A stretch of 64,000 bases of DNA from Tamarix chinensis (Eukaryota > Streptophyta > Magnoliopsida > Caryophyllales > Tamaricaceae), in the NCBI GenBank assembly GCA_030549775.1, contig CM060174.1, positions 16,355,193 to 16,419,192 of the forward strand. The letters run 5' to 3'. The notes under the pieces were generated by a model. The model searched no databases and had not been told where the DNA came from. It was given only the letters and a program-made list of their open reading frames with translations. Position numbers and translations under genes: made by a program. Shown in pieces: positions 36,607 to 49,900 of this stretch. How positions within the stretch are numbered: position 1 is the first letter of the stretch; each line of letters begins with the position of its first letter.

Positions 36607-37680
36607 TAGGTATTTATTTGGGGAGTAAGAAAGTAACTAAGTATTTAGTGGTAGATTATTTTGATAACTCAATCCAAAAAAGGTTCGGGAGTAAACTAGA
36701 AAATTGGCAGCATAGGGAAAGGATTGGGATAAAAAAATTATGAAATTTAAATTGTCTTGGAGAGTTAAATTTGGTGGTATAAATAATACTTTAAGATATT
36801 AATTTTGTAGAGATAATGTTGGTGGGATATGTATAAATATTGTAGTTTATATAACCATTAAATTTTTTTAGAGTAGTATTTAATTAGCTTAAGGGGATTT
36901 TCGTTTGTATTTAATTACAAAATTATTAAGCTAGAGTAGCAACCATTAAATATGGTCATAGACCATATCAAACATAATTAGAAAACAATAAACCTTTATG
37001 GTGATGGAAAAATAAAGGGTTTTTATTTTTTATATTTTTTATTAATATATATTAAAAATATTATTAGTCAAGGTTTGTTCTTAAAATTTGCAATAACATT
37101 TTTGTTGATCGTAAGGAAAAGTGTATTTGATTAAAAAATATTATGATAAATTAGGACTATTTACTATTTGACTAAATAATACTATATTAAATTATGATTA
37201 ATTAATAAAGTAAGATTATACAATTATTTAGATGCATGGTTACAATACTTGTTTATTTAGAAAGTAAGAAAATAACTAAGCATTTAATGGTAGATTATTG
37301 GGACAACTCAATGAAAAAAAAGGTTGGCAAGTAACCTAAAAAAATGGTAGCATAAGGAAAGGGGAGGGATCGGGTAAAAAACAATATGAGTTTTAAATTT
37401 TATTGGGGAGATAAAGTTGGTGGCATAGATAATATTTTAATATATTAATTTTGTAGAAATGACGGTTGGTGGAGTATGGAGGATTATTGAAGTTTATATA
37501 ACTATTAAAAGATATTTTCTTTAGAGTAGTATTTAAAGGATTTTTTTAAATTAAAAAAAAATATTTAACTAATGTTGGGGTAGCAACCATTAAACATCGT
37601 GTTAGATCATATCATATCAAACAAATCTAGACATCGAGAAGCAACCTTTTTGGTCATGAAAAATAAAAAGGGTCCTTTTT
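36607..37680. repeat. Direct duplication, about 640 bp apart
   Basis: 36607-37030 and 37246-37680 are diverged copies: 'AACTAAGYATTTARTGGTAG' at 36635/37274, 'CATARGGAAAGG', 'ATTAATTTTGTAGA' and 'GTAGCAACCATTAAA' at 36936/37580, all in the same order. The DNA between and within is AT-rich and non-coding. It lies directly upstream of the LAX2-like gene. Confidence 0.7.
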
Positions 37681-37689
37681 TGTAAAATC

Positions 37690-38484
37690 CTTAAAAAGAA
37701 CACAGCTTTATGGTAAAATTAATGTTTTTGGTCCCCTCTTCAGTTTCTCTTGGATGGCACGAACAAATATTTCGTCTTAGTAAAGTCAAAATTGAACTTC
37801 AATCGCATTGTTTGTCGATCACTGTTTATATATCGCTCTCTTTTCGTAGATATAAATAAATAAATAAATAAATTCTTTTGTCAGTTGCGACTCGCGAGTG
37901 AGGGGGGAAAATATGGGAAGCTTTTCTCTCTCTCTTTCCCAATTCCTCCAATTTGATATTCTCTCTCTCCGTACCAACAAACTAGAAACAGCAACTATTT
38001 CATTAATCATATTTACATACAAATAATTACATCTACATATATGTGTGCTGATCGACCCATGATATTCGCAAGCTTCCAAACCGAGCGAATTAATCGAAAT
38101 TGAAAACCTCCGAAACCAAACTATTTATCCACCATCATCGTCTTCTTCCTCGTCTCACGCCATCCCCTTTTTCTTTTCTTCCCACTTTTCCACACTTGGT
38201 ATCTCTATTAATACATACCCTAGCTACCTCCTCCCTCTCTCTCTCATCTCATCTCATCATACCCGTCGATCTGTCATGCACCTAATTAATTAAAACAACC
38301 TGGAGGCTGGATATATGGGCATTTCTGTCGTCTTCGCCTGACGGTGATTTATGGAAACAATTACAAGGACAAGAAGGGGAGGAGATCTTTGTTTCCAGAA
38401 TCAGAAGAAAAGAAATCAGCATCGCCGCCACCGACAACGGAATCAGAACCGGAGGAGGTTCTTAGTTGGTGGTGGTTATTCGGT
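37690..38484 (+). promoter_or_regulatory. Promoter and 5' leader region of the LAX2-like gene
   Basis: Position immediately upstream of the start codon. It includes (AATA)n at 37855-37873, CT-rich runs at 37920-37970 and 38225-38265 typical of plant leaders, and no open frame that I can support. I could not fix the transcription start or a TATA box. Confidence 0.4.
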
Positions 38485-40896
38485 ATGACCATGGTTCCAG
38501 CTGCTTTTCAAAATATCTCTAGACAGCAACAACAGCAAGGACAACACATCTATTATGGTGGCTGCAGCGGAGGTGGTAGTTCTTACTCCGGCACAGATAT
38601 CATCGACGGCGGTGGTATTTTAACTACAGCTAGTACTCGATTAGAAGCGTATGATTATTACCCTGCAGCTGCAGCAGCAACCACTAATACCACATTAGTA
38701 GCCGACGACGACCAGTATTTATTGAGCACAGCTTCCGCCGGACGACCTAATTACTGTAATAATAACAACAACAATATTGTTATTATGGCTGAAGAAGAAT
38801 CTCGAACAAGTAGCAGGAGTAATAATAATAATAATAATAATAACAATATAAATGAAGCAGCTGGTTCAAGTTCGAACAAAGAAGATGTTTCTAATCAATA
38901 TCGTCATCAAGATTATCTTCATGAATCGGCAGATCAGGAAAGCAGTTGGCTTCAATTAGGCATCGGTGGTGGTAGCGGTGGTGGACTACGTCACGGAGGT
39001 TCTAGCTCTAGCCATGACGTTCTACATCATCACAATAGTAACGGTAAAGAGCATCATCATCATCATCCGGCAGCAGTTGAACAAACGACGCAGCAAGGTG
39101 GTGGAGGAGGAGGATTAATATTAGAGCTCAACCTACTACCTCCATCTAGTACCGGTATCACCGAAGTTGGAGGTAGTAGTGGTGGTGGTATGTTGAGGCC
39201 GCCGCAGTTTCCGCCTCCCTCCAGCTTATTGAGCCAGCAGCAACAGTACAACAACAGAAGTTTCGAGTCAGAACATCGGGTAAATGAAGCCCGTCGACCT
39301 GACTCGATGACTAATACCATGATGTTGATGATGAGTAATTATAATCACAACAATAATCGGATTAATCCAGCAGCTGGCGTTAACATTAATACTGCTAGTA
39401 GTAATTATATGAATAGTAGTGCTACAACAACCCCATCGCTGTTTTTTCAAGGCGGTAGTAATTATCCTCCTCCACATCCTCATCATCCTCCAGAATTAAT
39501 ATTTCATCCTCAGCAGCAGCATATAAGCAGCGCCAGCAGCAGCAGCTGGGGTGGTAATAGTGGAGGCGGTTTGATTCGGCCGTTATTACGGCAGACGCAG
39601 GCTGCCGGATTTCCGTACTCAGCTAATCCATCGTCATCTTCTTCTTTTATGATGATGCCCCCGGCGCCTCCTGGACAAGCTGTCGGAGGCCCGATTTTCA
39701 TGGGTGTTGGTAGTAGGATGTTTGGCGTTAGTGGCGGCGGCGGTGGCGTTGATGGAGGAGCGGGTACAAGCTCAGACGTTAGATTTGTGGAGCCGCCGAG
39801 AAGACCGCATTCTGGGATTTGGTTTGTTCTTGAAGCATCACAGAATCAGTAAGTCCATCTGTTCGAGCTATCTCCAGCTACCTAGCTAGCTAGCCTAACT
39901 TGATTTTTACAGGCAGCATTCATTCATCACTGCGCGCCATCCTCGTCCGCCCAGGAAAAGACAAAAAAAAGAGAAAAAAAAAAGTGAATTAAATCATTAC
40001 ATGTATTAGTACCGCGCAGTTATTATAGGAATAATGAAGTTCATAGTTCGAAGTTACATACGCAGTATGGTTTTGCTTCACTTATCGATATTTTTTTTTC
40101 CAATTTTTTATTTCAGCGGATGAACAATTTATATGTCTTAATTTGTTGCTAATGAGCATAGAATTTACAAAATTATTTTCTAATCATGATGTTAATGATG
40201 AACATTTTTACTTCTGATATTGATGGTTTGGTTTTTTAATAGTTTCATTTAAAATCAATGCAGAGCTAAAGAACCGTATCTGCCCCAAGTGCCTAAGAGT
40301 TATCTCCGTATAAGGTAACTATTATAATCAAGCTTCTTACATTATTACTTTGTTTTTCTTCCATATATAGCTAATTTGTTAGGGAAACTGATTTAGCTAA
40401 TTACGTAGTTCCTTCATTTTTTATTTCTTTAATTTCTCTCTTCCTTTCTCATACATGTTTCTTCTTTTCAATCCAAAAGATATTTATTTATTTATTATCA
40501 TTTCTTGGTACGTACATTCAACATACTTTTCTTTAAACGTCGGCACGGTAATTTCGGCTATGTCAGTTTAATTAATCTCTTTTATCCATCGTCGATGATG
40601 GTAGAAGTTAACTAATTTGTGTATGCTTACTTCAATGCTTTGCGCCTGTGTCCTTAATTAGCAGAGATGGGGGGATGACAGTTCGATTAGTGATGAAGTA
40701 TCTGGTTAACAAGCTTGGGTTGGATAGTGAATCCGAGGTACGTTTCCCCCCCCCCCCTCTTATCTATCTTTTCCAATGAACCATGCTTTAATTTCTTCTT
40801 CTTATTCTTCTTCTCCTCCTCTCTCTTTGCCTTTGTGTGCTGTTTTTAATTGCTTAAACATGTCTGTGTTCAACTTCTAATGGATCGAGATAATAC

Positions 40897-40930
<34 letters not shown>

Positions 40931-43900
40931 GGAAAATTGAAAAAGAAATGAGAAGAGAGAAACAAGGAAGAAGCAATACATAATATAGCTAGTCTCCCGT
41001 AATTAGAGCTAATCAATAATTGAACTCCATGCATATTGGATATAGCTAGCTAGTCAGCTAGAAGATGGGAAAGTGTGGGGGGGGGAAGGGAAGTGGAGGA
41101 GGTTGGTGTTAGAGAGATACATGAAAAAAACATCATAACCTACAATGTTTTATTTATTTCCATGAAAGATACATGCATTTAGGTGGCATGTATGTTTCTT
41201 CCTTGACGGATCCCAAACTTATTATTCCCCTTCCGCTTCCAGAAACAATATTACTCTATTTTACTTGTAGGGGCTTCCTAACTTGTAGTGGATTTGATGC
41301 TATCTAGTATAAGTCAGTCCCTGTCAGGAGACATTGCCCAATGTGTGGATAGTGGGGTAGGTGTAGGGAATTCGTGTTCGTCTAACCTTAGAAATGAATC
41401 ATTCTAATTACTGCATGTGATCTGAATTAAGCATCATACCTTATGTATGTAGTTAAATTAGTTATAGTCATCATTGGCGTTATTTGTTTTCTAAGGATGA
41501 TTAAGCAGAAGATGCATAGTCTAAGCTAGGTGAGTGATCTCTACCTACCCCTCGGACTCGATCCCTTTCCCTTGACCTTGAAAATTGGTGCATCTTTTTT
41601 TTTTCTTTTTGGCAGATGGACACATCATGTACTGCCAGATGTTTATTTCCCAACAGTGTCACTTCCATACATTTTCCGTACACTGCTTCGCCTCCGGCAA
41701 GGAGTTTCCTAAGACAACGGCTATAAAATCTGGTTGCTAGGCCGGTATGTTATTGAACGAGCTAGGATTCCTAAACATGAAACCTTTAGATAGAACCGTT
41801 TGTTATTTAACGAGCGAGGATTCGAACATGCTGCACCCCCTCTCCTTTCTTTTGCGCGCCACCGATATAAATACATGAGAAATGAATCAAGCTTCGTCCT
41901 TCCTGATCCATTGGCGAGGGCCGAGCTACTTCCTTCCTTCTAATAGTGTCTTGTAGGGTATGCATGACTATCGAAATATCAACATCAGTAAACTTGCTTC
42001 ATAGTCAAATTAATGTGTGTATAGCTAGTCACTATATGCTGTGTAGGTATATATGACTATCGAGTTTGGTTATCAGCCAAATCTCTCTTTCTATTACAGC
42101 TTCCTGACTGCATAATACGTAAATACTGTAAAGTTGCTACAATCGGACAAAACATAACCTTTTTTTTTTAAACTGGAGATGTAGTATATTCTAGTATGGA
42201 TTAATATAAAAAAATTATTCATGCCTTTTTTTTTTTTGTATGGACATGTCCTTCCCAGTATTTGGAATTTAAGCTCTAGAGAGAGCTAAAACTACGCAAT
42301 CTTTGGTAATATATTTTTGCAACTTCAAAAATAAAAAATGTTTAGCGCCTCGGTAATTTTCAGAAATTATAACTTAATTGTTTTCAGACATGTCCTTCAT
42401 CTTTTCCGATTTTCTGTATAAATTAAAAGTTGACATAATCATAGGATTGGCTTTTATTCTATAAAAACATTCTATTTTTTTATGCTCATAAAAAAAATAT
42501 AACAATAATGGAAAAACGAAGCCATAGTTTAGTGTACTTTATGGCGGACTTCCTCTATTGATCTTGTATACTTCTATAGTGATTATGAATTCCTATAAAA
42601 AAAAATAATAAAACTATTTTCAAAGGACAAGACATTTCCACGACTATCTCTCTCTCCTTCCTCTCTCTCTTTAGTTGGAATGTTTCTTCATATAGAATAA
42701 AAAAAAATTAGTTCAATATTTTTTTGCTCAATCACTAGTAATATTTTATATTATATGATGGTTCTCCTTAGCTTTCCCACTTTTGTCTAATATCTACTTC
42801 TCTGCCAGAAAGCATGTTGTGTATTAATTATTATATATTGGCGTATAAGGTGGTCAGCCATTTATTTCTTTCAAATATTAGTTTGAGAATCAATCTTTCA
42901 TTTTCTTCTAAGGTCAGCTGACTCGTCATATACGACTATTACGTTGCCCTTAAAAGCATGCAAAGATGCCGAACGCCTTTTTCATTTTAGAAAAGAAAAA
43001 AATTAGTATTTAATTAAATTAGCTTTAGGGAAATATATTTCCTACGTACCATTAAATAGAATTCACCAAACTTTATTTGACAGTAATTAATTAAACAAGC
43101 TACGTTGGGGAATGATTCCACGTAAGAAAATCATAAATATAAGAGACGAAAATATAGAGAGGGATCGTCCCTAGATGAAAGCTAAAGTGTATATCCAGTC
43201 TATAGAGGATGATAGTAACTTTGTTGGAGGTAATGAAAATCATCTTCTTAGCCTTAAATGGACAAACAAGTCTAACATCTGGCAACAGCATAAGCCGATA
43301 CACTTATAGTATATGAGGGGATATTCAATCATGAGACTTTTGCTACCCAAATTTAAGCATTTAACTAACTATAATAACGTCTCATCAGTGAGCTACTCAT
43401 TTGTAATAGCTCCAAACCAATGGAATCGGGTATGTTTAAATATATCAAAAGGAATTCTTATAAAACCCTTTTTTTCTTTTTTTTTGTTTAACCTCCATGA
43501 TGTTGGACGTGTTGGAAACCTGTGATACCAGTCAACCAGTTAGTAGCAAATTAAATAATCCATGTCAAAGTCTCAAACCCCGATCCATAATCACTTCCAT
43601 ATTATTTTTCTCCCAACGTATAAAAATCTACGTAATCCTCCTTACCTAACAAATATTCTTTCTTTATATTATCGAAATCCCAGATGGAATGCATGAAACG
43701 CTCAACAATCCTTCCCTTCCATATAAAAATCTCGTTTGCTGTACGGCACAAGGTCAACCCTTAAAATCAATGATCGGTGGCTAGAGGTGCATGTATATGG
43801 TTGCATGCATTTCCCTACGCTTACTGCTAAATTAATGAAGTATTTTTCCCAGATAAAGACAGTGGCTTATTTTTATAGTGGAACGAATCATACATGATTA

Positions 43901-46900
43901 TATAAATATATATATAAGAACTATACGTAACTATCAGGAATCTTTCTGCGATCAATGTTTGCGTCGATTGCTATATCCGTTGCTATGACAAGTATATTTG
44001 TAGATATTCTTTCTTGAAACTCTTTGTTGCTTCTATCCATGACCAAGATTGTTCGATCGTGGTCATATTTTAAAATCGGATCGGAGATCTTGGGAGCTAA
44101 TCAAAGGCATCGATGAACATCCGTTGTCAATCCATAATCAATAAAACACACAGGGAAAAAAAAGATATAGAAATTCTAACGTATTGTATACGTTTCCCTC
44201 ATGACTCAATTAACAATTCTGACCTATAGGTTAAGTTCTGTTTAGCAGATGGTTAAGTTTTCTAATGACGCTTCTCTTTGGAGTAATATTAAGTTTATGT
44301 TTAAATAATATAATAGGCTTCCTTTTATAAGATAAAAGATAGTCTATAACAAAAATTACTTCTTGTTGAATGTACTTGGAGATTAAGAAAGTTGGGCGGA
44401 CACCGTTTCTTTCATTTGTATCATATGTAGCTCGTATTCATTCAATCTTTAATTTGGCGGCTACATAGCTTTTGTATCCATCAAACCTTTCCTTCAATCC
44501 GTAATGTGCCTTTTTCCTTAATTAGTGAGTGTGATCTTGACATCATCCTTCATCCCAATGGTACCTCCACGTGAACCAAAGCCCTTTATACACTCTAAAT
44601 ATTTACGAAGTGGGATTTGTCATGCACAAGGACATCATCACCTCTTGTAAGACTACATCAACCTATCTGTACCAGTAATGTGTCTTTTATCTTTAATAAG
44701 AAGGCTTACATTGGAACTAAGATATATATACTTTAGATATGATTCTCCTGACTAAGGCCACATGGTATCTTTGCACCGATGAGAAGTAACCGAGTTCCTA
44801 TGCATACTCACAAACACGATGTAGTAAATTAGTGAGCGCAATCCTCTACACTACTCTTCCCCATTTCCTTTGGTCCTTCAAGTCATCCATGCTACATACA
44901 CATTCCTCCCAAGTTGTAAAACCTCTTTGTAAGCATAGAAACTGCATGCAGGATACTTCTTCAGATCCTACTATCAATTGTACAGTCCGCAACAAGATAA
45001 ACACCATCCTCATTGTGAATATCTCATGCACCTCACGCACCGCATCTCTGGTAAGCGCTCACTGGTGAAGCTTGGATTTGACTGGCAGGGATTTGACATC
45101 TGCTTCAATTATAGGCCCCACCTTCTTCAAGAAATGGGCTTTGAATCCATCTACAGACCCAGATTCTTCGATATCTCTCCCACTGTATATTGCATCCTTG
45201 ACTTCTTCACTAGTCACTTCTACTAGCTAGTAGTTGTCATCTGTGTTCTTCTCTAAGTACCAGGCCTTGTTGAACGACATGGGGTGATCCATCCTCAACG
45301 TGAAACTGCTACTTCCCAGCAATTATTCATACAAGTAGTGAACCTCCACACATATATCCCATTGAGCAATCAGCTTAGTACCACGGTTGTCATATAACAC
45401 ATGTATTTATCTTCTTATTTGCATGCATGAATATACTTAGTATTCATATCCCCCAGTTTGGACAAATCGGGCCTTTTATTGCCGGAGAGTCTCCCCAATC
45501 TTGGCTCTCTTCCGCCACTCTCGTCTCGAAGGTGTTTCAAATTGGCATAAATAGTCATTGTTAGGGTCATTTATTAACTCCTACTCGATAGTCAACGACT
45601 CAGCTTAAACCTTCTTAACTCTCCTACGAACATGCCAAAATTGTTCCTCGTTAAAATACCCTAGCACTAGCTTTAGACTCTTGAGCTGGACATATGGAGC
45701 ATACTTTTTGCACGCAACTACATATTCATCCACTTTGCGACTACTAGACCTCTGTTTGAAGTTACTTATCAAAAAATATTATTTAAAATAAACTTTTTAG
45801 TCCAAAAGCTTTCAAAATAAGTAATTATCTTGGATAACTACTTTTGATAACTAATTCTAAGCAAGCTCTAAATCATCTAATCGTTCATCCTCTAAGGTTG
45901 CATGTACATATGCCTTAAAAAAAATCAATATCTTTGATGTTACATAACCATTACCAGAATTGATCTAAAGCCAAGCTTGAATATACTAATAGGATTCAAA
46001 TGCAATAATGAGGTATGAGACATATTCTCAACACCAAACTTCCTAGAAGGTCACCCATATTTGAATAGCCTCAAGTCTGGCATGCTTAAATGTAAAATTC
46101 TTCAAGGATCAGTTTTTTTGAAAGAATGTATAACCTATTTATATTGGTAGTCTTATCAATCATTTTAAAATTTTACTATATCCATCACTAATTTGGAGGT
46201 ATTACATACATCCTCACTCAAAAATGCAACGTTCTCATTGTACCTCAACCATTGACAGTCTCAGTACAGTCTATCCCAAAAATTGTCCCTCTAGGTAACT
46301 AACTAACCATCCAAGTTCAACTTGTAGCTGTGATTTTTCTTTGATACCATTTGTAATGCTTACACCTCACTAGAGTCATGAGTAGTTACTTGAAATATTT
46401 TCAAGATTGATGACTAACATCATAGATTGGTATGAATTTTTTCAAGCGTCTTTTTATCAACTCACACACATTTGGAGAAAATTCCTAGATGGTCACCCAT
46501 CTTTCAATTGCTTCAAGTCAAACATACTTAACTGTGAAGTTATTTAAAAATAAGTCTCTAAAAAAGATAATTTACTTTGTTGATATAAGTAGTCTTTTCA
46601 GTACTTTTAAACTTCCACTATCCACCACTAATTTGGAGTATTACAAAATCTATTAACCCACCCCTACATCCATAAAAGTTAAAACAAAATCTTGACAAAG
46701 CCAACACAACATAGAAGCCTAAATGTCAAGACACTTCCTAATGAACTCGACAGTCACAAACCACACATGCATTACAAAACCTTCTAACCCTAGTGTTCTT
46801 TCTCTTCTTGCAATACCTTAAGGTACCCAAACCTTACTATTTCCAAAGAGTGCTATACTCATGTTTGTTGAACAAGGAGAAATGAAACACATAACCTACC

Positions 46901-49900
46901 ACCTCATCATTTTCTCCCAAACCTATGCACCACTTTTGCTGAGCACAAACTCCTATAGTTTGCAATTAGCAGTACCATCCACTTCCATTTATACCATTCA
47001 ATGATCCACATTTCTAGCATCTCAATTCTTAAGAAGTAGTTAGAATTTCTTATCTCATATCCTCTTGAGTTGAAGCCTATCTAAGGCTTAAGTCAAACAC
47101 CCATATTTCAAAAATGGTACAAAGACTTTCCATAAAAAACTCCTCATAAACCAGTCTAACATGCTTGCAAAATATGTGCACCAAACACCTTTTCCACCTC
47201 TATCAGATCCTTTAAAAGTCAATTAATAGACATTGTTAAGATCGAACGCCCAAACACAACAATATTTATTGGCCCAATTCTATAATTAACACGCTTAGTA
47301 AGGTAGAAATAGACATAACATAAAATGAAGAACAATTTTTTCATCCTATTACTCAAGCTCAAAACAAAAACTAAGTGCCCGATTTCTTTGTCTAAAGTTG
47401 AATCCTTGTTTTGGAGAACACCAAACCAAGTAATATCCCATATATTAAAAGTCACAGTTGCTTATATAGCCGCTCCAATTAGCACCCCAAAACCTAATAG
47501 GCATCTACAAGTAACTAAATAACAAACACAAGGACAAATACCATGGTTTACACCCCTACCAAAATAAAAGAACCTAGAGTATGAATCTTAAAACAAATAC
47601 AACTAATCAAAATTCTTACAATGACCCCAATTGAACCCTAAGGCTCTACATTAAAGATAGAACACCTATCTGAACCCCTCCATCTCAATGAACATCTCAC
47701 CAACACAACAAAGAATAGCCCGCCACTACAAGCACTCTAATCAAAAACTATTGTCAACTTTCCTTGATGAACACCCCAAACGAAACCATAGCAAACATCG
47801 ACACTAAAATCAACAAGCCATGGACCATCTATTGTTTAAATCACTATGCTTGCCACCCCACATCCATCCTTTTTGCCTCAAGATGAAAATTAATACAGTG
47901 ATGAAAAAATGCTTTAAGATAAAGTTCCTTATATTATTATTTCAGTAAAAATCATCAATACAACAACAACATAAAATCCAAATCAATTGTGCTTTCCTTT
48001 ACGAATATTTAAGCAATCTTATCCAATAAATTTGGTGCTCGAAAATCTCCGAATTGAGAAACGGATCCATCATGAATATAATTTGACAATGGGAAAAGAA
48101 GATAGAAACAGTGATTTCTATTTCGTAATGAGCTCAAAAGGTCAGTTCCATGTCATGGAATGGTCTTTTCCACACACATTGCATGCAACCAAAGCAAACT
48201 CATCATTACAATTTATGCACATAGACGTCTAGGAATCTCTATAATCTTACGTGAAATTCATGATATGTTCACCGTAAATCCCGGTCCCCCCCCCTCTCTC
48301 GGTTCTGAGATTTATTATATGAAATTCCTTTTTTTTTCCCTCTCGACAATGGAGTGTGTTATAGGAAATTTTAGCCAGGATGCATGATTTTGATCTGGCA
48401 TTTCAAACTAAGTGTGTGAATGGTGGGCACTCTATTGATTTCTAGCTTTATATACGTTGATACATATTAAGCACGCACACACATATTCATGTCCCTTTTA
48501 TGATTAGCCACGATGTCTCGAATTCCCTTCTGTAGAAAAAAAGGAAACACAAAAAAGCACATGAGATAAGAGTGTACCAGGGCAGTAATCATTATTTTCC
48601 CCACAAAAAGGAGAAAAAGATCGTAAAGCTGTGCATGTTTCGGAATTTGAATAATTCGTTTGTATTTTTATGAAGTACTGGATTGACTTTTCTATTGCAA
48701 TTAGTTCACACCCACGTTTATAGGAAAAAGGAAAAAAGAAAAAAAGAAAAAAAATAGTAATAAATCCATATATTATCGGATCATGATATATCATTATCAT
48801 AGGGCCCTGAATATCCCACACGTTGACCTTGTTTGCATGTTCTTAATGGCGTCGCTCGTCATGCTTTCGCCTGTTTATGCTCATTCACCATAAGGCTATT
48901 TTCTCGTCATTGGTTCACAAGTTATGACATCAAATTAAATTAACAAAAATAAAATCATCTATCAAATAATTATTATGAAGTCATAAAATCATATCAAATT
49001 CCCTATAATGTCAGCAAAAAATCATATCAAATTATGAAACATTTGAGTATTACATCTGAGAAAACCTAACAAGTTCCTTTCGTGTGTTGAGCAGCTAAAT
49101 GAAATGTGTTCTATCACATTGGATTCATTAAACACGGACACGGTACCCACATAATAAAAATTTGCTATATTTATGTATAGATGAGATATAAGAATTTTTT
49201 TAATTAATTTATATTTATTTTAAGCTATTAAAAATATAAACAAAATATTTCTCAAATTAATTTATCAACAACCAATCACCGATATCGTTGTACTTATAAT
49301 GCTAGCAAATTATTATGTAACACATTCATCAACTCAACGCATGAGTAGTGAGTTGATGAGTATTCGTATTTCGATTTATGAATATTAATATTTGTAGCTG
49401 ATGATTATTAACATTTGAATTGACAAATATTTGACACGATAATATTTTTTTTTGTATAAAAAATATATTAATATGAATATCTATCTATAGAGAATTTTGT
49501 TCAACATTTTGGTATAACCTTTTAATATTTATAAACCAAATTGAAATAATTTCACTTAAAAGCGTTAGCATAATATGATTTAGTGTAGAAAGAGTGAAAA
49601 AAATGAGGAAGATAAAAGAAAATATGTATATTTCTTAGTTCTAGTGCGGAGAGTAATATTTTTCGTTTTAAAAATACTTATCGAGTATCTCTTGCGGAAT
49701 ATTCTCAAATGCAAGATATAATTTGTAGAGAACAGAACCTAAGAGTCCATTTTGTTGATTTGAGTTTATTTGTTCAGAGTTTTTTTTTATTTAAAAAAAA
49801 ACATGGTATTTTTCTTTTCTCCCTGCTAATATGATCTTATTCTTCCTATTTATTTATTTAATCTTGTATGATCCGTAAAGACGAAGAGAACAAGCATGGG

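Noticed and set aside
38344..38484. In-frame extension of the LAX2-like protein upstream of 38485
   Set aside because: The frame has no ATG before 38485 (it opens at GTG), and MTMVPA fits the family start.
47219..47455. 78-codon minus-strand frame as part of the LINE
   Set aside because: I could not align it to LINE endonuclease or ORF1; it may be unrelated.
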